Part shown: positions 54,755 to 64,000 of the stretch, piece by piece
Layout: every line of letters starts with the position of its first letter
Position numbering within the stretch: the first letter of the stretch is position 1
Made by a program: the position numbers and the translations under genes
The notes under the pieces: model-generated
Database searches by the model: none
What the model saw: the letters and a program-made list of their open reading frames with translations, nothing else
What the model was told of the DNA's origin: nothing
Assembly: GCF_963678635.1 (NCBI RefSeq)
Contig: NC_087065.1
Span: forward strand, 73,601,345 to 73,665,344
Direction: 5' to 3'
Length of the DNA stretch: 64,000 nt
DNA from: Symsagittifera roscoffensis
Lineage: Eukaryota; Xenacoelomorpha; Acoela; Convolutidae

Positions 54755-54785
54755 CTTGGTTACCAACCCTGTTTCTTAACTTCGT
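54755..54785 (+). repeat. 31-bp direct repeat at the right edge of the large element
   Basis: Identical partner of 35272-35302. Confidence 0.9.
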
Positions 54786-55357
54786 TCGCGGGTTTCAGTT
54801 TTTTGGAGACCTGGCCTTGGGGCGTTCTTTTTGATTTCTAGAGTTGGGAAAATCGGTAGTGGCCTTTAAGCCGAAGCGATCTGAAAGATCATGTCTAAGT
54901 GAGCCATGAATTTGCTCCAAGTTGATGTCAGATCTCATTAATATGAATTCAGTGCTGCTCGGAGTTCAAAGATTCGAACATAAAGCTAGAAAACATGAAA
55001 TTGTAATATCTAGTACATAAAGACGCTCACATCTGGAAATATATGTTTTGGAACTGTAATGAGTTGAGCATGGAAATGTAACTTTGTTTGAAACTGTCAG
55101 TTTGCTGAAATTATACACGTATCAATGCGTCGTTTTTATGCTTTTCAAAATGCAAATGCTGATCTTCAGAGTTATGAAACTCGAGTGTAAGTCAGAAATT
55201 GAGATGTTGCGCTGAATTGGAATGGGATTACGATTTGCAGCTTTTTCTTTGCTCGGAGTGTTGGTGTATTGCTGAGATGACATGCCATGTTGAACTGATC
55301 CAAGCTTTTCACCAATTTTCTCCATTCAGAAATTCAACAGTTAAGCAATCCGTCAAT
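54786..55357. other. Upstream of the WAC-like gene
   Basis: AT-rich, with no repeat seen. The promoter and any 5' UTR exon of the WAC-like gene probably lie here or are split by the retroelement insertion. A TTCAG acceptor ends at 55329, which means an earlier non-coding or coding exon may exist. Confidence 0.45.
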
Positions 55358-58300
55358 ATGAACGGAATATCCAGAAACCTTGAAAACTGCGGAAATCATT
55401 CTCGCGTGTCCAACGACTGCCCTAAAAATTACTCTGAATCTGAAAGATCCAACAGTCGGTTGAACGCAAAAAGTCGCAATAAAAATGAAAGAAATAAAGA
55501 CGACGAATACCAGCGAGCCAAAAGAGAAGTATGTTTCTGGTTCCCGCATCTAACATAAATGTTACATATATATGATTTTTTAATACTAATATATTTCAGC
55601 TTATGAAAAACCCGAATTTCGTCCGTTTTGAAAATGGATGGTCTGAGCATATTAGTCGGAGCGGAAAGCACTATTATTTTCATTTCCAAACTAAACGGAC
55701 TGTTTGGGAGAAGCCAGCCGAGGTAAATATGCAGCATTTATAAAACCTAAATGATATTGATCCATTTGTATTTTAATTACTAGAGGTAGGGAATATTTAG
55801 TTTCATTTATTGATAAACTATGGTTGCGGACGTACGAGAAACAGCTTAAAAATTGCAAATTTAATCGAACGATGCAAAAATTTATTTAAGATGTCGCAGC
55901 CGAAATCTTCAAACAACTTGGTGCGAATTGAAGGCGAGTGGTCTGAACATATCAGTAGCTCTGGAAATCATTACTACTATAACAGTAGAACCAAAGAGTC
56001 AGTCTGGGAGAAGCCAAAAGAGTTATCTGGGTAAGAATTGATTACTCTCCGCTTTCGTAAGTATGTATTACCCTTGTACCATTATAATTTAATAACATTT
56101 TGCTTCAGTGAAAAGAACAATCCGAATAGATCAAATTCGAATGGCGGGATCCATGACAATGCAAAAGGTAGGGTATATTAGATGAAATTCTGTCATCAGC
56201 TGGTTGTCTTAGTTGGCCGACGGTGAAAGGAAATGTTTCATCTGAAAATGTTTCTCGTTCATCCTCTGTCAACAATATGAAGGTAACGTGTCAATAAAAC
56301 CAAAAATAGTAAATAGGGGTTGGGGCTGAAAGCTAGCTTAAAACAAAAAAGCTAAAACGAGTCTAAATTTTAAAAAAAAATTAGAAAATTTTCTCTGACC
56401 GTTTTTTACTCATGCGACCAGCAAGGGTGGTGCAACCTTGTACTAGACTTTTTCCCATAAATAACTTTGTTCACCTCAGAATGGTCAATTTTGTAGGAAT
56501 AGTAAGTTTCACTTTTTAAGAGTTTAAATAAAAGTACCCTGTGCTGTGAGCATCATTCCCCGTAGTTTAGTACCCTTCTGCGATGGTAGCTAGGCGTTTT
56601 CGAGCAGTAGATCTCCAGTCCTGCCGGTTGTCTTCTCTGGACTGGAGTCTCTGTCGTGATACTGGCTGGTTCAGAACATGGAGATGGTGGTATTCAGGGA
56701 ACTGACTGAATCTGATCAGCATTTTGATTTATTTTCTTCGATTTCTTGTTTCATCGTCTTGAGCCCTATCTCAGCCCTTGTTTGGGAGGCTGGCGAGCCC
56801 TTTGGTGCTCTTGTGATGGACCGTGCTGCCATGTTCTTGCAGTTCTTCAGGTGAGCTATATGAAAGTCCGCTGTGAAGGTACCCCATATCTCTGCTGCAT
56901 ACAATCCGCCGGGTCTAACATATGCTCTGTAGAGTCGTTTGAGGTCGGTAGCGCTGATTCCCCAGTGTCTGCCTGCCAGCACATTGAGTATCTTGTTTCG
57001 CCTGCGGAGCTTCTTCTAGGCTTTCTGAGCGTGGTTGCCGAACCTCAGCTGTGAGTCGACGTGTACTCCGAGTTTTTTCACTTGTTTCTTGTAGTCGATG
57101 TTCCTTTCTAGCAGAATTATCGGTGGCAGCTTTTTGGTATATTGCGTGGTTTCAAGAGTTATCGATGGCAGTTATCGGTTTGCCAGCTGTTTCGCGAGGA
57201 TTGAGCGAGACTACAACGGCTTCTGTCTTCTCAACTGAGATCAACACATGCTGTTCTGCTACCCATTCGGTGACGACGGCCGCTCGATAAATAGTGAAAA
57301 CGTGTGTAATGCTTGTTTTTATTCCAAAAAAAAATCATTTTTACTGTTGTTCCCGTCTCTGTTCGGTAGCTTGCTTTGCTTTGCTTGCGTTGTATCACAA
57401 GTAATGCGAATCTCCGCTTCGCTTCTGTATTTTTTTCTTCCTTTCGATTAAACGGTCACAGCGTTTGTTATATTGGCTGAGTCAACTTACATTGCGTGGT
57501 TTCGAGGGCAAAATATGTTCGTATGTTTTTCTCTGTTTCAGTACGGATGGGTCATAAAAACGCGTATAGCTAAAAAAAATTTCGTTTAATTTTTTCTGGC
57601 TACACAGGAGTTGAAAAAAATTTGTCGCCTTATTTGCCGCCTAATTTTGTCGCCTAAAATCAGGTTTCCGTCTCTTTTTAGATTCACTGTCTTGTACCGC
57701 AATATTTACACTTGCGAGCGTTAATGCTTTTGTACGAACCTTTTTTAAATAACCTAACTCGCATATGAAAGTGATAATTAAAAGTGGTCACCTATTTGGT
57801 GGCTTTTTTGCTATAATCACGATCTGTAGCATTCGAATGTTCATTGCATCTGTTCTCTGCTTTATTTGTGGCTAGTGTTTGTGATAAGTTAAGCGTTTAG
57901 TGTGGTTAGTGTGTGAGACTCATAATCTCTATGTCGCAGATGGAATCCGAGACGTAACCGAGTTTTCACTAATCTGAGGCTTTATTCTACTTTTTCTTAT
58001 TGCACTTAATAGAGCTGCTTTTTGTCGTGTTCTTGCTAGTGTTTGCGAAGCACAGCTTTGCCTCTGTTTTTTTTTGTATCGCAAGTGTTGCGAAACTCCG
58101 CATGGCCTCAGTCTGGAATTTTTTAAATGGTTTATCTAACTTTTATTTCATTCGCGAGTGTAAATGTTTTGTAATCGGTAACTAGAATTTTTCGTTTTCT
58201 CAAAACTCAACCTGCTAAATCGGAGATTCAGGGTTTAAACGGAAGAAAATGTTAGTTATGCGAATCGTACCTGCGCAGGCGGCTATGCACTGCCTTTTGA

Positions 58301-61300
58301 AAAACTTAATGGCCTTAGAAAATGTCCAATTTTTGTAATTTTGCCCGTTTTCTGGAAACCTACCCTTTTTTCAAAAATTAACTTGCTGTTTTTGAGGTTG
58401 ATATTTCATCAAAACTAACAAGGTGCTTCGATTTTCCTTGCTTTATCTGTTTCACCTTATTTTTTTTCTAGGAAAAAATGTTTTCCCAGATTTAAATTGA
58501 AAATTAAACTAGAATTGGTGAGTAAATTCATATGACATAACTGAGTTTATCCTTCTCAGATACTAAAATGAAATTTGCCGAATAATATAAAGCTTCTAAT
58601 CCTAATTCTAATCTAGAAGTATCCTGAAAAATCATACGAAATAAAATCAAATACTATACAAACATGAATATCTCGAAAACCAGCTTTTTTTAAACGTATT
58701 CTCGATTAAACCCCTATAGGGTTTTAGATAGAAAAAAATAAGGCGTCAAGTATCCTTCTCTCAACCATAACAATTTATATTAAAGACAACTAGCAAACAT
58801 GGTACCGATAATAACGGTTTTGAAGGATGGACCATAGGCTAATTTTGTAGCAGGCTAATTTTGTAGCATTCGTTTTAGATGAAATTTCGCGTAAATTGTC
58901 AACACAAGCCTCCAATCCTGAAGACGATCAGCCGACACAAAAAGAAAACTCAGTCGGTTATTCTTCAGATAGTCAACGGAATATCAAATCAGCAATGAGC
59001 AGTTAGTAGTAGGATTTTTTAGTTACCTATAGCTTAAGATTTTGTTCTGCATCATTTTTAAAACAGCTGTGAGATATTGATGCCTTGAGCTCAAAAACAA
59101 AAATCTTTCACCTGCGACAAACTTTCGTAAAGCAATATGTGTAGTGGAAACTGTTAATTAACGGTTAGTGTTGGCGGCGAATTAACCGAACTCAGAAATT
59201 ATACCAAATTGAATTGAAGCCAGCTAAATTATCCAAGTATTGCGTTAGATGCAAAGTTATCACTTTGATATTGCGTGTGGGAAGCAGGTTTTATTGTGAC
59301 GGAAAGTTTTTTTTAGACACTAAAGGACATTCGGGTCGTCACTTTTATACGAGCTTACGGCTCTTTTCCAGTTTCCCACCCCCTCGTAAAATTACAAAAT
59401 AAAGCTGTTCGAAAATTGTTCACGGCAATTTGCATGTAAGAAAGTGTATTGGTACGAACCTTCGATATTTTCTAACCTAGCTCGCAAATAAATGTTCATT
59501 ATTTGGTGGCATTTTTGCTTTAGTCAGGATCTGTAGCATTGGAAATTTCGTAGCATCTGTTCTCTGCTTTATTTGAGGCTAGTGTTTATTATTATTTAAG
59601 CGTCGTGGCTGAGTGGTCAGCTTTTTATTGTGTTTTTGTTAGTGTTTGCTATTCAAAGCTTCGCCTTTGTCAAAATTATCATATGTCATTTTAATCTCTA
59701 TCGGCCTAGGTCCCGCTGTATGGGCTTTTCATATTGATTCAACTTCCAGGTGTTATAGAACGAAGTAAGAAATTTATTTCGGTCGTGTGATTTGTTTTTT
59801 GTCGTCTGCTATCGGCCTAATTATTCCAAGCGACCGTGGCGCAGATGCGAGGATGTGTGGTTCCTAATCAACATGTCGGAGATTCAATTTGATTTTTTTG
59901 GTCGAATTTTCGCTGCGTAGCATTGTCAATTTGTTAGAAACTATAGCTGCTTTATTGGTGGCTAGTGTTAGTAAAATTACAAGCGGCTGTGTAGCAGATG
60001 TGAAAACGCGATACTGCTAATCTCACTAAAAAAAATTTCGCGAGGTGTATTTTAAATATTTTCCTTATTTAACTTTGCTTTTCTGGCTAGAGTTTGCGAA
60101 GCGCAGCTTCGCCTCTGTGTTTTTAGAGGATTATTGTTCCCACCTTTTGAAAAATGCGAGGAAGTTTGCACTGGGGTGTGTTTTGGTTTTCGGAATGGGT
60201 CGAATGATATATCATAATAAATTTCTTAGTCGCGGTTGACCGACATTAAAAATTTAGCCTGGAGTTAACGAATATGCCTGGGACGACAAAGGTCCTGAGT
60301 TCAAATCTGACCAAGACCTATTTGTTTTTCATCCTTGATTTCGTATTTCCCTCTTGGTTTTTGTTTTGCTCTCGGCCCAAATTGTTTCGGCCTATTTTTC
60401 ATCGGCTTAATGGCCTAATTTTGACTCGTTTTAAGGTGAAAACAAGTTTAACCTTCCCCTCCCGAGTTGTTGGTATGTTTTTCTTTTTCTTGTTCTTTCT
60501 TCGACGGTATCAAGGTTCGAAGTCCTCTTTGGTAGTTTTTGAGTCTCTTGCTGTTTTAATCCTATACCTGTTGTATCGCTGATGGTGTGAAGCTCACATT
60601 CGCCTCTTTGCTTACCTTTTTTCAACCTTCTGTTGACTGTGTTAGTTTGAAGCTACTTCTTATTTTTCTCGGAAAATGCTGGTGAATTTAAGTTTTTTTA
60701 CATGAATTTCTGTTCAGAAGAGATGCTCAAGTTAATGGTTCAACAGTCAAACGAGCCTACCAGAGGCCATGATACGGTGCTGCAGTCAGCGAGGCCGTTA
60801 GCTCAAAGGAAACGACCTCATAGCTCACACCTAACAGAACAGCTGACATCTCCACTCAATGGCAAGTTGACTAGTTACCCGACTGCAGATCCACGATTAA
60901 CAAGTAGCTCGGGTCTTGAAAATGACTGTGAATTGTCAAATCTAAGTGGCGATTCGCGAGGAAAACCCGCGCGGTATGGCAATGAAGTCCCGCTGAATAG
61001 CAGCAGCGAGGACTCTTTGCTTCCTAATGGTGCTACTACCCACTCTTCCGTCCCCGTAGACTATCACACAAATGAGAACTCGAACTCGGAAAATACGCTC
61101 AACAAGTCCATGTCCATGCCAGACTCGGAGTACTTTGCCAGTCCGAATCGGTCGGCCACGGAAGACTGGGCCTTCATTTCAAGTTGCAATACCAGGTTAG
61201 TTGAACCATAATAGGAACAAAAATTAGCCGTATACTATTGTGCTATATTATTTGACTTCTTTATCTGAAATTAACGTTTTTGCGAATTTCGTGTTTTATC

Positions 61301-62665
61301 TGAAAAACATAATATTTCCTTTGTTGATCAAAATATTTGGTTGTTCCGCGATACCCATTCGATCGGCAAGGGTATTGCAACTGGGTTTTGGCTTTATAAG
61401 GGTTTTATAATGAAGAGATTTATTAAGAGACAATATAGGTCGCGACGATTTTCGTTTTTTGTTCAGTTTGTTTCTTTTGATAAAAGGAAGGCGAACTCCA
61501 CGATCGAACATCGAAAATGTAAAGGTCACGAAAAACTTGATCGGCTTCTAACTTCAAAAATTGAGTTTAATTATCAGATTTCCCAGCGAAATAATAAAAA
61601 TCCTATTAATCCAGTTTTCTCAAATAGGGTTACTTTTTGAAAAAGGTGCCAATGATAAATTGTTCTAGAAATTCAAAGAGCTTTAAGGGCATCTATTTTT
61701 TCTTCGAAATTCGAAAGTTCCTCTTTTCCAACATGGTAATGATTGCAATTTGCAATTTAGGTATGCAAGCGGAGGTAGCCGAAAAGAGAGCAGAAAGGAT
61801 AACTCCAGAAGCGTTAGTTCTAAAAGATCAAAGAATTCCAACGCAGAAAATAATTTGAACTCCTCACAGTCTAGAGCAGAGAATGAACCTAACGGAAAGA
61901 GTCAGTTAGGGAATGAAGCTTACTGCACGCCTAGAAAGCGTGCACGAATGGGATCCACAGATTCGAATGATCCAACAAAAACTCCGAATGATAGAGAGAC
62001 AACTCCGACGAAAGACGAAGAAGAGCTCGCTGGTTCGCCACTCGGAAAGGCGTCGCCAGGCGTATCAGATGATGGAATCACCGAGAACTGCGGCGAAGCA
62101 CAAGCTGATTTGCCCGAGTCTCCAAAACGAGAGGAACTGCCACCGTCGACTCATTTTTATGACCCTGAATTAGTGATGCACATTTGCGAATGGCCCACAG
62201 CCTCAATGGAAGCGCAAGTAAGAAGATTGACTAGAAGTTATTGCATAGTACTAAATTCAACCGTGAAAAGTTTCGGCCGTAGATTGTAAAATTTCCCTCC
62301 CTTCTCAAATAGCTCTAATTTATTAAGCTTGCCTGGCCATGGTATATTGGAGTTGGAAAATTCCAAAGATTGTGAACTCGAAATACTATGTTACAGTAAG
62401 CATTAAATTTGTTGTAGAAAAAGTACACAAATGTAGAGTAATTTTTTTTGCAATGGATTTTATAAGTGCGTCGTTCTTTTAGATACTGAAGAATATGAGC
62501 GAAGAATCCAAACACGCTTTACAGACTTTCCAGACGGCGGTGGATCTGAAATTCCTGAGGTCTGTTGTGAGAGCCAACGAGATCCAAGCAACTCTGCAAC
62601 AAGCAAGGTCAGTGGCAAATCAAAGCTACGAAAACATTAGGAACAAAATTGAATTAAGTGAATAA
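55358..62665 (+). CDS. WAC: WAC-like adaptor with two WW domains (seven exons)
   Basis: Exons: 55358-55528, 55600-55722, 55891-56030, 56109-56167, 60718-61195, 61761-62217 and 62483-62665. All introns are GT-AG and phases agree throughout, giving 536 residues. Exon 2 encodes a WW domain ([10 protein letters not shown]...VWEKP) and exon 3 a second ([10 protein letters not shown]...VWEKP). A long Ser-rich, charged middle follows with a basic PRKRARM stretch. The C-terminus ([14 protein letters not shown]..., then [18 protein letters not shown]) matches the conserved coiled-coil end of WAC. WAC is a nuclear adaptor that links RNA polymerase II to RNF20/40-dependent H2B ubiquitination. Vertebrate WAC has one WW domain; two is unusual. 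The start ATG is inferred; an upstream exon ending before the TTCAG at 55329 is possible. Intron 2 could instead end at 55899. Intron 4 is 4.55 kb and full of repeats. Confidence 0.85.
56570..57290 (-). pseudogene. LINE reverse-transcriptase C-terminal fragment in intron 4
   Basis: The minus strand reads, in order, an [20 protein letters not shown] stretch, then [18 protein letters not shown], then [33 protein letters not shown]. These are the typical thumb and post-RT sequences of jockey/RTE-type LINEs. Frame changes and loss of the rest show a 5'-truncated dead copy. It lies antisense to the WAC-like gene. Confidence 0.7.
57700..58200 (+). repeat. tRNA-like SINE, copy 1 (intron 4)
   Basis: GCTTTATTTGTGGCTAGTGT leads into a tRNA-like part with GTGTGAGACTCATAATCTC (Met-like anticodon arm) and GGAATCCGAGAC (B-box-like). 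A GCGAAGCACAGCTTTGCC hairpin word follows near 58045. It is diverged. Confidence 0.55.
59440..59690 (+). repeat. tRNA-like SINE, copy 2 (intron 4)
   Basis: The same leader (GCTTTATTTGAGGCTAGTGT) is followed by CGTGGCTGAGTGGTCAGC, an A-box-like tRNA 5' part, and by a truncated hairpin word near 59655. Confidence 0.55.
59820..60240 (+). repeat. tRNA-like SINE, copies 3 and 4 (intron 4)
   Basis: CCGTGGCGCAGATGCGAGG with GTCGGAGATTCAATT near 59832-59890, then GCTTTATTGGTGGCTAGTGT with GCGGCTGTGTAGCAGATG near 59950-60000. The perfect hairpin word GCGAAGCGCAGCTTCGC follows at about 60098. Confidence 0.5.
61330..61750 (+). repeat. Dispersed repeat, copy in intron 5
   Basis: It is colinear by eye with 62840-63600. 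Shared blocks are AATATAGGTC, AAAAGGAAGGC, the CAGATTTCCCA(G/A)C region, TCTCAAAT(A/T)GGGTTA and TTGTTCTAGAAATTCAA. Confidence 0.7.
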
Positions 62666-62839
62666 GCCACACTAATTCACTACTCAGACTTAAATTTCAT
62701 TTTAAGTACTTGTTAGTTTTTGAAGTTGATTAAGTTTCAAAGTTCTTATGATTTCTTTCTTGCCGTTTTGGAGCTTCTATTTTTTGTGTTTTTTTTGCTT
62801 GTGTTTGCGAAATGCAGCATAGCCTCTGGGTGTGCATAA

Positions 62840-63600
62840 CATTCGGAATATTTTTAAGAATCTTGAACGTAGTCAATACTCTTATATAGGTCTCGGTGAT
62901 TTTTTTTTTCGTGGTTTGACTTTTGATTTTCTGAGTTCAGTTAATTTTCTCTATAAAAAGGAAGGCAATATCCTCTATTCGATAGTAGAGAACAGCAAAA
63001 GTGTAAAGATAACGAAAAACGTGATCGACTTATAGGGTAACTTCCCAAATGGCGTAAAAACAAATCCTTTCCGAAATGGCATAAAAAATTTCAAAAAATG
63101 TGTGAAAACTTTGAGACGTGAAAAATTCAGTTCATTACAGACATTTTTCACGCCTTATTTTGTTCACTTTTAAACAAATTACTAATCACTTATCGGCATT
63201 TAATTCAAGTAGAACATTTAGTTCAAGTAAAACCATTTTAGTTCTTTTTTTCTGTTGAATATTCCGGTTACATTACTTTCAAGTTAATTTAAATCTTAAT
63301 GCCAATTTTGAAAAGTTAAGACTATTTATGCCATTTGGGAAATTTACAAATTTTATGCCATATGGGAATTTTTTTTTGAAATTTATAACATTTGAGAATT
63401 TTTAAATTTTTATGCCATTTGAGACATAATCCATTTATAATTTTCAGATTTCCCAACAAAATAAAAAGTTTACTTTTTGATCCAGTGTTCTCAAATTGGG
63501 TTAATTTTTATCAAAAAAAGTGTCAGTCATTGTTCTAGAAATTCAAGAAGTTTCAGGCCATATATTTTAACACTTGCAAAACAAAGTGTATAAGTACGAA
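62840..63600 (+). repeat. Dispersed repeat, copy downstream of the WAC-like gene
   Basis: Partner of 61330-61750. It is split by the foldback element at 63042-63424. Confidence 0.7.
63042..63424. mobile_element. Foldback element inserted in the dispersed repeat
   Basis: The left end has TTCCCAAATGGCGTAAAAA and a second AAATGGCATAAAAA. The right end has the inverse words TTATGCCATTTGGGAAA, TTATGCCATATGGG and TATGCCATTTGAGA. The intact dispersed-repeat copy at 61330-61750 has no counterpart of this segment, which shows it is an insertion. Confidence 0.65.
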
Positions 63601-64000
63601 TTTTCTTTGCTTCCAACCTAAGTCGTAATTTTGTAGCACCTTTACAGCTTATTAATAGCATGTGCTCTGACATTCGAATAGTAATAAGTTTACACATATG
63701 ATGCATTTTTATTACATCAAATGAAACGGAAAAGCTATTTGTTTCAAACAACATAACAATAAAACTCGGTTTCACAAAATTACTAACTCAATATATTTCG
63801 CAATTGTTTGAAATGCTTAATTTATACATAATTTGCTTTATGCTTTGCGATTTGTTACATGCAAAGTTGAGTCTTTTTATATTTGGTGATACTTTTGCTG
63901 CATCGAATTGGCAATTTATTAGCACATGTAGCTGCTTTATTGGTGGCTAGTTTTTCGGGATTTTAAACATCCGTGGCTGAGTAGTTAAAGCGTGAGACTC
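63570..64000 (+). repeat. tRNA-like SINE, copy at the right edge
   Basis: GCTGCTTTATTGGTGGCTAG precedes CCGTGGCTGAGTAGTTAAAG and GCGTGAGACTC, where the window ends. This is the best-preserved tRNA-like head of the family. A free tRNA gene cannot be excluded because the rest is cut off, but the upstream leader is that of the SINE. Confidence 0.55.

Noticed and set aside
56198-56282. AG/GT-bounded open segment as an extra WAC exon
   Set aside because: The intron before it would be only 30 nt and its end phase does not match the next exon, whereas skipping it gives a perfect phase match.
63960-64000. Genuine tRNA gene at the right edge
   Set aside because: Only the first ~35 bases are present and the upstream sequence is the leader shared by the SINE copies.

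Overview
This window looks like a gene-poor stretch of an AT-rich invertebrate (metazoan) nuclear genome. It has spliced coding sequence with GT-AG introns, several classes of retroelement, tRNA-derived short repeats and large satellite arrays. The phylum cannot be fixed from the sequence. All family calls below rest on motifs read by eye and on recall of protein families; no database search was possible.

Layout. 1-5272: the 5' part of a Ty3/Gypsy-type LTR retrotransposon on the minus strand, with a broken gag, running off the left edge. 5391-8195: a decayed reverse transcriptase (RT) element between ~130-bp direct repeats. 8450-9440: a second, unrelated decayed LINE-type RT. 10246-23520: a tandem array of ~1.02-kb units, each carrying blocks of an 18-bp minisatellite. 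24290-26290: a dead PolB-like DNA polymerase of large-transposon type. 27300-29490: a decayed Gypsy-like RNase H/integrase. 33890-34505: another decayed RT-element C-terminus, followed by a foldback element at 34523-34720.

35303-54754 is the centrepiece: a 19.45-kb, apparently young Gypsy-type element on the minus strand with 898-bp LTRs. In element order it has the 5' LTR, a leader with minisatellites, gag, pol (protease-RT-RNase H), an integrase ORF ending in a macro-domain-like module, and a ~1.6-kcodon ORF4 holding a complete SGNH (GDSL) hydrolase domain. The pol and integrase ORFs are linked by an A9 run that would serve a -1 frameshift. ORF4 runs in one frame broken only by three stop codons. 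A 31-bp direct repeat flanks the whole element, and its 3' end carries a 1179-bp tandem duplication. Element A at the left edge is an older relative and shares gag, leader architecture, PBS and LTR ends.

55358-62665 is the only convincing host gene: a WAC-like adaptor with two WW domains and the conserved C-terminal WAC segment, in seven phase-consistent exons. Its 4.5-kb intron 4 holds a LINE fragment and several copies of a tRNA-like SINE. Related repeats and a foldback element follow the gene to the window end.
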